DNA from: Dicaeum eximium
Taxonomy: Eukaryota > Chordata > Aves > Passeriformes > Dicaeidae
Reading direction: 5' to 3'
Assembly: GCA_013396995.1 (NCBI GenBank)
Contig: VWZP01007940.1
Span: forward strand, 1,721,431 to 1,785,430
Length of the DNA: 64,000 bases
Each line of letters begins with the position of its first letter. Position 1 is the first letter of the stretch. This document shows positions 37,191 to 49,030 of the stretch, piece after piece. The translations under genes were made by a program, and so were the position numbers. The notes beneath the pieces are model-generated. The model was not told the origin of the DNA. It saw only the letters and a list, made by a program, of their open reading frames with translations, and made no database searches.

Positions 37191-40100
37191 CCATTTCAAA
37201 ATCATGGGGAAATTTTAATTGTGTACCTCTCTGTGCACACTGGAGTACAGATTCCACTCACCACAGTAATAGAGATTACTGATGAACGCAGTAGACAAAA
37301 GTAATAACTGAACTCTAAGCTCTGAAAAGATAAAATAAATGTTCTGTAATTTTTGAGCAGGAATAATAGTATTCTGAGGTGTTAGATGAACACAGTTTTC
37401 TGTAGCTTTGACTTTTTTTTTTCCTAAAGAGAAAAATGTTGCTTTAATCTGTGGATACCAGCCCTCAGCTGATAGCAGCTCCTCAGAAATCAGTAAGGAT
37501 ACACAACACACATACTAGATAAATGAAGCAGTTTAGGGGAAATGTTTTGGAGTGTTCATGAATTTATGCAAATATGTTACCTCTTCAGGTCATCTGGAAC
37601 TGGAAGTTTAAAATCTAGAATAAATACGAGACTCTATTTTCAGTATTTAAGTATTACAAAATGAAATACATTTTTGCTCTTATGATAGGAAAGAAACTGA
37701 GTGTAATGGTTTTTCTTCTGTTTTCATTTTCTCTTCTTTCTGGAGTTACTGCTGAGAGGAATGGAACTGACTTCCCTGACAAAGTAACAATTTGTTTAAG
37801 AGGTTTAAGGGGAACATGGCTGGTTTTCTGAAAAGTTTGTGTTTTGCAAGGATGTGTCACAATCTGAACAAAGGAGAAGGAAATTGTACTTTTTTTCATG
37901 TCTCCATCTTTTGCTAGCAACTCACACTGTTCTAAGGTTTTTGAGATGCCAAGTTGCTTTAGTGAAAATCTGTCATGTTGAAAAGTCTTAAAGCCAGACT
38001 TTAAAGGATCAAGCTATGAAAGAATACACTGCTTTTTTTTCCCTAACAGTGCTCTAGTAAAACTGAGTATCGTTGCCTCAGGGTAGTAGAAGTGTAATTC
38101 CAGAGGCATTCATATTTCATGTTAAGTACACACTGCCATGAGCTTTGTGGTTCTACTCAGAAATAATGCCATTTATTTGCAATCATCTGGGCTGCCCTTC
38201 AGGAAGATGGGAAGGAAATCATCTTGCAGGCAAATCTGCTAAAAGCAGCAATGTAAAACTTTTTAAAACTTTTTATAATATTGTTCACTCTTTCATAGTG
38301 AATATTAGTTCATTGATATATATATTAGTATTTTTATATTAAAAGGGTATTTGGAAAACATTTGTACTAAAAAGATTTATGTTTGGAAAGAAAAGCCTTT
38401 AAATCTAGAAATGTATGTTATCATAATATTATCTGGCAGGAAATTAACATACTGCTTGGCTTCGTGATATCAATCTTTTTAATGCCAATTTGCAATTACA
38501 TAATTGATGGCATACAAGCAACTTTATGAAGGTGTTAATGATGCACAGCAGACCAAATAAGCTACTCCCATATGCCAGGAAACTGTTCTAATAACTTCCT
38601 CATACAAATATTCGCTCCTATGAGTAATTCTTCTAGACCTCTTCTACAGGGAAAGGGGAAGCAGATACATGTTGATATGAAAATAGTGCTTCCATCATCA
38701 TTCACAATGACTTATGATTATGATTCAAAATCACAATTTTATGTCTTGGGCTTTATGCTTGACTTTTGGTGCCTTCATCCTGGTGCCAAATAAAGAGTCG
38801 TGTGTCTAAGCATCATCATTCTGCCTTTGGAAAAAGGATTAAATTTTCCCATGAAATGCAGAAAAACTGCACTCAGCAACCTACCTAGCTTGAACAATTT
38901 TCAGAAATCAGCACTGATTCAGTGTTGAGATTATTTAACAAACAGTGCAATATGGTATTGCTGCATAAAGAAATGGATTTGCATGCTTATCAATTAGCTC
39001 CAATACTATCTCCTTAAGTTAGACTAAATAAATAATTTAGAAATTTCTGTGATCTGTGACAAGGAAGCTCAAAGATTTCTTTTTGTTTTCCCTTGAGGCA
39101 TAACTGGAGTTGAATGGGAAGCATTCTTGTACTATGTACACAGATTTCATTATAGTAACTTGAGTGTATTACATATTTATATAGAATCCATTTGCTGCCA
39201 GAATTAACAGGCCCTGTCTGACTTTCATCTGGATGAATGCTTGCATGTAAAGTGGTCACTATAGAATAAGGCTTCTGGAAGTAAGTGGAAGTCAGGAAGC
39301 AGTAAAATGTACCTAAATAAGTGGAAGCATGTACTTAAGTTGACTGTTGCTTCATTGAGTTTCAGCTTGAATAAATATTGGAGATTGACTTAGCATCATT
39401 GGTATTTTCCTAAATTCTTATCTTATCTTTGAGGGATAAAATTAAATAGATTAGAGGCTCATCTACAGTATCAAAGCTTTTCACTGTCATACTTTACTGT
39501 ACAGTATAAAATTGGTCTTCTGATACAATTGGGACATTTTTGTTGTTTCTTCTAGAACAAAGAAGTAATTGTTTAATGACTTTTGTTCCAGAAGGAATGG
39601 TGTTGCCTAACAATGACTACTTACATATTGGAGTTTCTATACTTGAGGTGGGCATTTACATATAATCAATGTTTATTATCTGGGTGGAGTTTCTGTTGTT
39701 TAATGGCAAAGTTCAACAGCAGAATCTTCTTTAAATCCAGTCGATCATTGGTACTTGCACTCTCATATCGTACCACCTTCCACATTCTCTCTCTCCAATT
39801 TCATTGACAGCATGTATTTGAATTCAAATTGAGCATATTGTCCCCTGTGAGATGCTTTAAAAAAATAAATTATATGCTTTATCTAGATAATTTTGTAAAT
39901 TCTTTCACTCTGCTAACTGAAACAATACAAGGCCTGATTAAAAGGACAGAATGGAAAAGTAGCTGAGGAAGAAATAGGATATTACTAGTGTTCAATCCCA
40001 AATAACATCAATTGAGGCCAAATCCTGGGATGTGTTGGTTTACAATGCAATTTTTTTCACAGTCTGTATACTCATAAAACTTTCTGCCATTTCTGAGTAT

Positions 40101-42149
40101 TTTCATAAAACACATCAGTACTTATCAATCTTTATTAATAAGGATTGTTTGAAAATTGATGTCTAAACTAACTTAAATCTGTGTGAATTAAGCCAAACAA
40201 ATAGTGATGTTTCAAAATGTACATTGATACTTGTCTTTGCTCATATAAAACTATAGGCACACAAGCACTCAATTTCTCTTAAAACTTTTATCATCAAACT
40301 AGCCTTAGATCAAATATGAGTGAAGGACTGACATTTTCCTACTAGTCTGCAAGGGAATATATTATGAATAAAATTCTCTTGGATACCTTTTCAAATGAAA
40401 TATAGCAAAATGTATTTAAAAGCAGAAGATAAATGATGGAAGAATTTTACTAACTAATCCATACTAATAAATCCTTGTCTTTGGTTCCTTTTAAGGCTCT
40501 TGAATACATTGTGCAAACAAGATAAAGGTTTTAAAAATGACGCAGTGATCTCTTAAAGAAATGAAATATGAAGATATTAAATTAGCTTTTTCAATCACTG
40601 CTTGTCCAAATAACTTTAACTAGAGAAGTGGCATTGTCACCTGTCAGGTACACAAAATAGAAGAGTTATTCCAAGAAATGACTTAATTTAACGCTTAGGA
40701 AAAATGCGTCATGAACAAATTTTGAAGATTGGGTGGAGGAAGGGATGCTAAGTGTTTTGTTTAATGCATAGTTAAGTCAGAATTTGCCAGTTTCAGCAAA
40801 TTCTGGATACTCTTGTGTTTGCATCTTTTCAGCATGGTAATCTTATGAGTGTATAATCAGCAAGTTGTTATTTGGTATGAGCATCATGTGGTTATACTGA
40901 AAGAGCTATTTTGTGGGAAAGAAAGCACATTTCACTAAACTGCAATTTCCCTCTATCAACAAAACCCACAATGCAGCTTTGTGCAGCAATAACAAGTACC
41001 AAACAGTGGGATCTTACAGCCTGTCAAATCGTTGTTAATTACAGAATGTTGTTAAAGGACAACATACTTTGCAGAGCAGAGTAAGCATAACAAAGGGACA
41101 TTTATAGGCCAATACAGCTGTCATTGAAATAAGCGGGAATTTTGCTGTTAACTTCAATCCTAGTAGAATCAGCTTTTTTAATTTAACTGTGAACATAAAG
41201 TGGCAAATCTTTTGCAAGCCATCTCTCTCTGTCAACTGAAATAATGTGATTCTGTATTAAGGCATAGAAAATTTCTAGGCACGTGATGAATGCATGCCTT
41301 TTAGTGAAAGCACAAGTATGTTCTAGACATTTTTTCTGACTGCCTAAAGATTCTTCTCCAAATTGGTGGCCACTTGTCCCCAAACTGGTCCTGTCATGAG
41401 GATGAGATTTCAGTCCATGTTACCAGAACACCTAACACCTCGTGCTAATTGCTGAGTATACCATTTGATGTGAAAATACTGCTCTCAGAAAAGCAGTGTT
41501 CAGCACCTGCTCACTTATACAGAGATATCACATATAGAGAAGATTTAGGAAGAATAGTAAAATAGTATATAAATGTCTCATTGCAGAATTTGTATAATAC
41601 ACAAAAAATGGTGTTAATTTATACCTGAAAACTTGATTCCATTCTCAGCAGTCAGCCAGCAATTTCTCTCTCATGTTGTTCATCCTCCAGCTGAAACTGT
41701 TCTGCATGTTGCAGAGAATTACTTGTTTTTGTTACAATGCTTATTTAGGCTCATGTTTTATTGAATGTATTATATAATGCAAATGGAATATCAATAGTTA
41801 TCTTTCAAGACATCATAACTGTCCTTGAAGTTTCAAAATAGAAATTGAGACGTTTTCTCTCTTGTTTACCTGCTAACGTATTCAATGACTTCATATGCTG
41901 GCCTTCATCATAGTGGAGGCTGCTGACAGAGTATTCTTCAACTTCTTTTGGAATAGATATCTCAGAAGATTAAACAGGAACCCCAAAATGCCAGTTACTT
42001 TTCCGTTGTTTATATCTTCTATTACCAAAGTAACCAAATTGTAGTCATAAATTTATGTAATGACATTTTACAAACCATACACATTTTAGAAGCATTTAGG
42101 TATCCTGAAGTAATTTTTTTCCCTTTCTTCTTCAGTTGCATGAATTACA

Positions 42150-42196
42150 ATATAAACCATTCCGTTCCATCACATTGTTCTGTGATTCTGTGACAG
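42150..42196 (+). mobile_element. CR1 LINE terminal fragment, sense
   Basis: AACCATTCCGTTCCATCACA followed by TTGTTCTGTGATTCTGTGA is the extreme 3' end of a CR1 with two octamer-type tail units. Only about 45 bases are recognisable. Confidence 0.7.
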
Positions 42197-43470
42197 AAAT
42201 TTAAAACATGATATAAATCACCATTTTTGATAGTCTGCATTTCACTGTATTTACATCTCTGTAAGGACCCTACATTACATAGTAAGGGAGCAAGTAACTT
42301 TTTACGTATATATGGTAAAAATTTTCTCTTCTTTGAGATATTTTAGAAATATAACTGCTTATTACCAAGAAAGATTGATTACAGAAAATAATTAATAATT
42401 TGTTTAATTAATAGAAGAAAAATTTAAAAGGAAATATTTTATTAATAGACTTTTGTTCAAATTGTATTTTGAAAAGATAACCTAATCCTGGCACCAAGAT
42501 CATGATTACATAAATAAGTATTAATGTATGCAAAAGAATCTTTCTGGGTAACATGCTGCTTTGGATTATGATGAAATTAAAAGAGAAATATTTTCTGTCA
42601 TTTTACTGGAGACCACTCCCTCTCTAATTCCTACATAAGATTAGAAATAATAATTTTCATGAAGAATATACTCAAAGGAATTCTTAATTTGATGCACATA
42701 TTTTTTACATCAAGGAGGGAGGGATTACATTAGATTAGGTTATTGAACAACACTGAAATAATTTCTCATAATTAGATACCAAATTTCTGAGTTTATTTAT
42801 TAAAAATCCTTCATTAAAATAAAAAGTAGAGCTGTCTATATGGGTATTGAGAAAACCAATTTCTTTTTGCAACCTAGAGTGACATATGCTTAAATTATGA
42901 AATTATGTATTTCTTGGTGTTTTTTTACTCTGTTTTCTTATCTAGAACATGTTACCAGGATTAAAACGATATACTTTTTCCTTTTTGAATTGTTGAATTG
43001 TATTCAACCTTTAGAGTGCTAATATTCTTCATCACCTTAGAAGACACCCTAATTTCTAACTTCTTAAGTTTAATTTTGTAATTGTTTCCACTGGAGAAGG
43101 CACCTTTCTCTAGACACCACTTGTGGGTCTCCATGAATCCAACATATGGGTTTCCAGAAACCTCTGACGTAAGTCTGGCTGAAGTTGCTACATGAAATAT
43201 TGCTGCCTATTTGGTAGCAATACCTCTGAAAATATCAAATAAGCTTCTGTAAGCACAAAGACAGAAATAAGAGAAAAATGGCTAAATGTCAAGAGAACAA
43301 CCAGAAGATTGTGAGCACTGGGAACATTAAATGCACCCTGGACAGTGAACAAATAAGCAAATGACAGATACAGAATTGTGCCTGGAAGTACTCTATCGAA
43401 GTACCTTGAGAAATGTTTTTGGGAAAGGCTTGAGAAAAAATAAGGAACTTTATTTCTTCTCACAGTGCAA

Positions 43471-43489
43471 GTGTGTGTGTGTGTGTGTG
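43471..43489. repeat. (GT)9 microsatellite
   Basis: Nine GT dinucleotides plus a trailing G. Confidence 0.95.
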
Positions 43490-43989
43490 AAATACTTCAG
43501 ATTTTAAACATGGAGCTAGATTTTTGATGTAAATATTCCTTTTATTATGCAATGTAATCACCAATCAGGCATGTAGGTATAATCCTTTCACTTTTGAGAA
43601 AGATCAAAATACTGTTGTTCCAAGGTTTATAGGGGTTTAACAGAACATGATTGACATCTGTGTAGCTAATACTGTAATCAACCAGATGAGTTCTCTCTTG
43701 ACCAGCAGTTTCTTAGATGAAATGCTCAGTCTACCTTTAACGGATTTCGGCTCATGGGACTCCTTTATTACTCATCCTTCTTTGCTAAATTTCAGGTGAA
43801 TTCAAAGATCATAACTGTTTGCACAGATGGATAATTATGCTGCTTTGACTGTCTAAGTGCTTATACCAGAAGTTCAGTAGGAAGCTTTTAAGTGTGAGCA
43901 TGGGGATGATCACATGGTTCAACCTTTCTAAAAGGCCTTTTAAGATGAATATGTCTGTCATCTGGTTTGAACAGTAACCAGGCAATTAG

Positions 43990-44437
43990 AAAAAAAAAAA
44001 CAAAAAAAAAAAACTTTAGAACCAAAGGAGTAAGCCCCCAAAGAGGAAGCATGAAAGAAGAAAAGAAATGGAAACAGTGAGACCACAGAATGAAAAGAGC
44101 AGCCCCGAAAAGAGTCAGCCCCTGGTTTGTCAGAGCTGGCAGTCACCCTACAGGCATTGCAGCCTGTCTGAGGGCTGATGGTGCAGCCCCTCTGTGAAGC
44201 ACTGGGAGCAGCCTGCATGCAGCTAGAGCGGAGTGTGGGGCACAGCAAGCTCCTCTCCATGTGCCCGTGGGGACGTGTGGAGTCCTCCCTTTCTGCTGAG
44301 TGACTGGCAGTAAAGAGCAGGGAAACACACAGAGCAGGATCACCCCCATCTGTCAAGGAAGGCTGTGTACTCAAGGAATCTGCCCTATCCCCCAGCAAAC
44401 AGGGTATGCTGGTAGCCCAAATGTAGCTTCATCAATA
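43990..44437. other. GC-rich islet of unknown nature, preceded by an A-run
   Basis: Two A-runs (about 43990-43999 and 44002-44013) lead into roughly 400 bases of GC-rich sequence ending at a CR1. It carries a 146-codon minus frame (43958-44398) and a 68-codon minus frame (44143-44349); neither has a recognisable motif, and the C-terminal part of the longer one is a Phe-rich by-product of the A-runs. It could be a decayed LTR, the remains of an older element hit by the CR1, or host DNA. I cannot assign it. Confidence 0.4.
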
Positions 44438-44645
44438 TCACAGAATCATAGAATATCTGGGATTGGAATGGACCTTAAAGATATCTACCTTCAACCCCAT
44501 GCAGGGGTGCCATGTGCAGGGACACTTTCCACTACACCAGGTACCTCCAACCTGGCCTTGAGCACTTGCAGGGGTGGGGCATCCACAACTTCTTTGGTCA
44601 ACCTGCTCCAGTGCCTCACCACCTCACAAATTACTTTGCAAGGGA
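44438..44645 (-). mobile_element. CR1 LINE 3' end, antisense
   Basis: Begins with the CR1 tail in reverse (TCACAGAATCATAGAAT, 44438-44454), then GGACCTTAAAGATATCTACC, CTCCAACCTGGCCTTGAGCA (44546-44565), GGGGCATCCACAACTTCTTT and CCTGCTCCAGTGCCTCACCA. About 200 bases of 3' UTR; 5'-truncated. Relatively well preserved. Confidence 0.95.
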
Positions 44646-45889
44646 TTACAACTGGGTGGGGTTAGATATCCAAATAGGCCTAAAATGTGTAGCTGTATCA
44701 ACATTTTGTAAGTTTCTAAATAAGGCTGTCAATCTATTGAATTATTTATACTCCTGCATGTATAGCTCAGTGATTGCCAGTTAATTTTATGTGTTGTTAA
44801 TAAATCAACAAACCACTTCTGTCCTGAACTGAGCAGGTTTTTCTCTGATGTACTGACAAGCTGTTACCTTCTAACCACCAAATGTGATCATTACAGCCAA
44901 TAGCTAGGTACTTTAGTGCACCTTCTGACAGGTAAAGCAACACCTATTCCATGAATTTATTTTTATGTGTGCAATTTTTCATAAGTTTTCCTCAACAGAG
45001 ATTCAATAACCAAAAGAGAGACTTATGGTACTAGATCTGAAATTTAGGCCTGAATTCCCAAGGTCTATATTCTAAACTCTAGTAAACCTCAGTACAACTC
45101 TAATATTAAGAGAAGGAAACACTAACACTCCAGTGAAACATCAAAAGATACTGCTATGAAAGCTAAGTAATTATCATCATTAAGAATCTTCAAACCCTAC
45201 AAGAAAAACTCAACAAACACAGAAGACTTAAATGTTTTTTCAGCTGTGAAACGCCCAGCTACAACCAAAACAATACATTTTATTTTATTCACATTTCCTA
45301 TTGAAATTTTAAGAGTACAAGATTTTGAGGAACAAATGGAACTGGAGACTCACTTCCCTTCTTCATGTCACTATCCAGCAGCACCTTCTTGTTTTAATGC
45401 TTTAAGAATGATTGGAACAGGGTGTAACAAAGAGAAACAATTACCACATCGGAACACTCAGTTCATTCTTCACGGTGGTTCCACTGCAGTTAGTAAAAAG
45501 GTTAATTAATAATAATTTAATAATAATAGTAATTTAATCTCCTTTCATTAAATCTCATAACTCTTTCTGGAAATACATTATTAGTGTTGTCATTAGAGTT
45601 TACAGGTTTGCTTTCTGCAGAAAATTGCATAATTACAGAACATCTGACAATCCAGTAAAAATTCATTCTATTAATAGTTTTGCTGTATATGTATCTTGCT
45701 ATGAGAAAAAAGAAATTGCTATGGAAAATATATAAAAGCCTGTGGAGACCCTGACAGAGATACATTCAGATGATGACAGCAGGTGACTTTTAGATGGATC
45801 CTTCTGCTTGTGTCCTAGGCTCTTTGACTCTCCTCAGGTTTCTCATTTCAGGGTTTTTTCAAATGAACACAATATGAGCTATTCACTGA
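44646..45889. other. AT-rich stretch, no gene seen
   Basis: Only short frames (up to 90 codons) and a (TAA)-rich patch at 45506-45535. No element recognised. Confidence 0.5.
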
Positions 45890-45945
45890 AGAATTGGACT
45901 TGACCCTTGTGCATCCCTTCCAACTAAGAATATTCTATGAATTAA
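45890..45945 (+). mobile_element. CR1 LINE terminal fragment, sense
   Basis: GAATTGGACTTGACCCTTGT, GCATCCCTTCCAACTAAGAA and ATTCTATGA form the last ~50 bases of a CR1 3' UTR. Confidence 0.75.
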
Positions 45946-46969
45946 AAAAAAGAATTTCCTTAAATTTCAGTTATGACACAATATATTTTCCTAACCTTTT
46001 GTGCAAGTTGACTAATAGCAAAACTTTAAATATGTTCATAAGAAAAAGAAGTTGTTATACAATTAAGTACAGGCTTCATATCACTGTCTATAAAACTTTT
46101 GAAAAAATCTGATTCAGTGTTTGAAGGTCTTTTATCTACTTGTTAACAAAGATATATTTCACTCTTAGTTCTTTCTGGACCTAAATGAAATTAGGTAACT
46201 AAATTTAAAACATATGTACACCAGTACAGTAAATTTTCTCAGTACCTTCCAATTCCAGTTGTCATCATCATGCTTGGTTACATTTTTCTTTAGCAAAACA
46301 CTTTTGCAAATATAGATATTGATATAATGTAATATATATAGTAACTAAATCTTCAGTTTTATCATAATCATTTGGATAAGTGAAACATTATGAAGATAAT
46401 AAGTATCTTGATATACATTGTGTTAAAGTCAATCATGTCTTGCTGGAAGGACACCTAAACTTTAAAGCATGATTGAGATTATCATTTTCTAATCAAAATA
46501 GCTGTCATGCAAGCAAAGAAATGCATTCAGTCAATAGCAGACAAGTAAATAAGTTGTCTAATTATTGTTTCAGAATAAAAGGTTTTTCAGGAATTAGTTG
46601 GGATATACTTTGCACTTGAAATTAATATAATTATAGAATATTAAATATTATAGAAATAACAGATTTGTTTACAGGATTTCTTCTCAGAAATGTCTTTTAA
46701 AAGCAAAATCCTGAAACTACATTCTAGAGAAGATCCTGTTTTTTCTAACCCAGCTCATCCTGGCTCAACATTATTAGTAGATTTGACATTTTTAATATCA
46801 AACTGTAGCAGGCACTTGTGGGTCTGAGAGAGCCCAAGTGATAGGTAGGAATAGATAGAAAAGTTACGTCTCAGGAACCTGCACCAATGGAAGTTCAAAT
46901 GGGATATGCTGATAAAATTGGTTTGATTTAAAAAAACAAGATTTACATTAAATTCTGATCTCCTTTGGA
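45946..46969. other. AT-rich stretch, no gene seen
   Basis: No coding frame or element recognised before the CR1 beginning near 46970. Confidence 0.5.
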
Positions 46970-47163
46970 GATCGTGTGCAGGATCCTGCACCTAGAGAGG
47001 AAAAACCCCATGCATCCAGACAGGCTGGGAGATGCCCTTCTGGAAAGTAGCTCTGCAGAAAAGGACCTGGGGGTCCTGATGAACAACAAGCTGAGCCAGC
47101 AGTGCCCTTGTGGCCAAGGCTGTCAATGGTATCCTGGTGTGCATTAGGAAGAGCATTGCCAGC
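46970..47163 (+). mobile_element. CR1 LINE ORF2 end, sense, part before nested LTR
   Basis: GTGCAGGATCCTGCACCTAG (46976-46995), ACCCCATGCATCCAGACAGG and AAAAGGACCTGGGGGTCCTG (47057-47076) give the CR1 ORF2 C-terminal sequence; the frame at 46965-47147 includes SSSAEKDLGVLMNNKLSQQ, the 'E-K-D-L-G-V' region of CR1 reverse transcriptase. It stops at GCCAGC (47163), where an LTR is inserted, and resumes at 47455. Confidence 0.9.
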
Positions 47164-47454
47164 TGTGGTGGTTTAAGGCAAATTTGGGAGCAGACCTCCC
47201 AAAGGGGCCCTCCAGAAAGCAAATCCACACGGCCCCTCCCCACAACCGGTACGGGAAAAAAGATTTTCCTCTGAGAGTAGTGGAAAAGACCCTGTTTACT
47301 TCACAGGCAAGCACTCCCCAGCACAAAACAAAATNTCTGCGCTGCTTCTGCCCGCCCTCACTCTCTGACAATCTTCAAGGCACAGAATACAACATCCAGC
47401 ACAGAGAGAACAGATGATATGGGGATACAAGCATTATAAAGTCACCCCAGGACA
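47164..47454. mobile_element. 291-base solo LTR nested in CR1, with 5-base target duplication
   Basis: Begins TGTGGTGGTTTAAGGC and ends CACCCCAGGACA, i.e. TG...CA. The host CR1 sequence CCAGC is present on both sides (47159-47163 and 47455-47459), and removing the LTR with one copy restores the expected CR1 text (GCCAGC then AGGTTAAGAGAGCAGATCCT). Short for an LTR, so it may be internally deleted or a compact family. Orientation is uncertain: the minus reading begins TGTCCTGGGGTGACTTTATA, which I think is the family's 5' end. One unknown base at 47335. Reading frames here are accidental. Confidence 0.85.
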
Positions 47455-47720
47455 CCAGCAGGTTAAGAGAGCAGATCCTGCCCCTCTGTTGAGCCCTGTT
47501 AAGGCCACATCTGGAGTAGTCTGTCCAGTTCTGGACTACCCAGTACAAAAGAGACATGGAGCTCCTAGAGCAGGTCCAGCAGAGGCTAACAAAGATAATT
47601 AAGGGACTCTTAAGAAGAAACTGTGAGGGAGCTAAGTTTGCCAGGCCTGGAGAAAAAATGATTGAGATGACACCCAGTCATCCCTTCCACCCTTAATCTC
47701 ACAATCCTCTGATCCTGTGA
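47455..47720 (+). mobile_element. CR1 LINE 3' end, sense, part after nested LTR
   Basis: Continues the CR1 of 46970: AGGCCACATCTGGAGTAGTC (47501-47520), ACATGGAGCTCCTAGAGCAG, CCAGGCCTGGAGAAAAAATG, then a jump (small internal deletion near 47672) to the terminal UTR: GTCATCCCTTCCACCCTTAA and AATCCTCTGATCCTGTGA (47702-47719), the CR1 tail. Confidence 0.88.
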
Positions 47721-47729
47721 AAAGAACAA

Positions 47730-49030
47730 ACTCGTGTATTCATTTAAAAGCAGATTACGTCTTATTAATTTAGTAAAATCAGGTTGAACAAACCCATTTC
47801 TCTCAGCCTTTCCTCACATGCTAGGCTGCCCAGTCCTTTGATCATTTTTGCAGCCCTTCTCTGGACCTTCAGCAGCTTGTCAACGTCTTCTTTGCATAGT
47901 GGGGACCAAAACTAAACACAGTATTCCAAGTGTGACTTGACAAGCACAAGTTAGGTAGAATAATGATTTTTTTTATCTCTGCTGGTGATGTCCATGATAA
48001 GGCAACTCAGAATCCCCCTTGATTTCTTTTTCTGCAGCAGCAAACTGTTCACTCATAATAATTTTGTTGTCCACCTGGACTCCCAGGTCCCTTTCCACAG
48101 AGATGCTCCCCAGCTGGGTAGATCCCAGCCTTTGCTTCACTCCTGGATGATATTTTCATACACGCAAGACCTTACACTTGTCCTTGTTGAACTTCATAAG
48201 GTTCTTGTTAGCCCACTCTTCCAGCCTATCCAGGTGTTGCTGCTGCTGGGTCTCCCTTCTTCACTCCATCTGGTATCATTGAAAAACTTCATCAGGGTCC
48301 ACTTGATCCCATTTTCCAGGCCAGTTATGAAGATATTAAACAATGTTGGGTGCAATATCGACCTCTGGGATTCCATTTGTGACAGGTTGCCCATTTGAAA
48401 AGGAGCTGTTTACCATTCCCCTCCTGGTTTGTCTGGTCAGTCTGTTCCCCACCCACTGGTCTAAACTGCAATGCATCATTCTCACCACAAGCAGAAAAGG
48501 TGACTTTGTCATAGAGGATGATCAAGTGTTTCAATCACAATTTGCCCTTGGTGGCAAAGAATCCATGCTGGCTTTTCCTGATCACTTGCTTCATCTGACT
48601 GGTGTTAGCCCCCAGAGGATTCATTCCGTAACTTTCCCAGAGATGGAAATAAGACTGATGGGCCCAAAATTTCCTGGATCCTCATTTAAGCCCTTTTTGT
48701 AGACAGAGGTGTTAGTAGTCTGCTTTCAGTCATTTGGAACATCCTCTGATCCCCACAGCTTCTAAATTATTATGGAGAATAGCCTCAAAAGAATGTCAGC
48801 TAACACTCTTAGCACTCTTGGATGGACATTTTTAGGTCCCATTAATTTACAGGGGTCCCATTTTTAGGTCCCATTAATTTAATTACAAGCTCCTGTGACA
48901 GCTCACACATCAGCACTTCCTTCACTGGCAGTGGTTCTGGTTTTGCATTAACCTGGATTTTTGTTCCCAAGGCTGGGAGCCCAGCAATGCTGGTAAAGGT
49001 GAGGGTGAAGAAAGTATTGGGAACCTCTGC
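47730..49030 (-). mobile_element. CR1 LINE, ORF2 region, antisense
   Basis: Directly after the sense CR1, in opposite orientation. Plus-strand landmarks: TTCTCTGGACCTTCAGCAGC (47857 on), ACTCCCAGGTCCCTTTCCAC (48079 on), TGTCCTTGTTGAACTTCATA (48179 on). The minus-strand translation at 48194-48394 reads HPTLFNIFITGLENGIKW, the CR1 reverse-transcriptase block upstream of the catalytic Y/F-A-D-D motif, here decayed to FFNDT. Further right come AATTTGCCCTTGGTGGCAAA (48539 on) and the 'group gliding by CAT-GGACC' region. Many stops. The 3' UTR is not recognisable at its left end; the right boundary near 49030 is approximate. Confidence 0.88.
48827..48881. repeat. 23-base direct repeat inside CR1
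   Basis: CATTTTTAGGTCCCATTAAT plus TTA occurs at 48827-48849 and identically at 48859-48881, separated by nine bases. Local duplication within the dead CR1. Confidence 0.92.

Larger units (their letters stand above)
37191..43989. other. Nearly seven kilobases, AT-rich, largely repeat-free
   Basis: No exon or RNA gene recognised; only a CR1 tail (42150-42196) and a GT microsatellite (43471-43489). Frames up to 98 codons (37215-37511 minus) without motifs. 38440-38620 and 40730-41330 are complex, non-repetitive sequence of a kind that often turns out to be conserved non-coding DNA, but conservation cannot be judged here. Confidence 0.45.

Noticed and set aside
43471..43489. GT repeat as a possible regulatory Z-DNA element
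   Set aside because: Nine units only; ordinary microsatellite with no promoter or gene nearby.
48343..48702. 119- and 137-codon plus-strand frames near 47985-48702
   Set aside because: Antisense to the CR1 reverse-transcriptase remnant on the minus strand.
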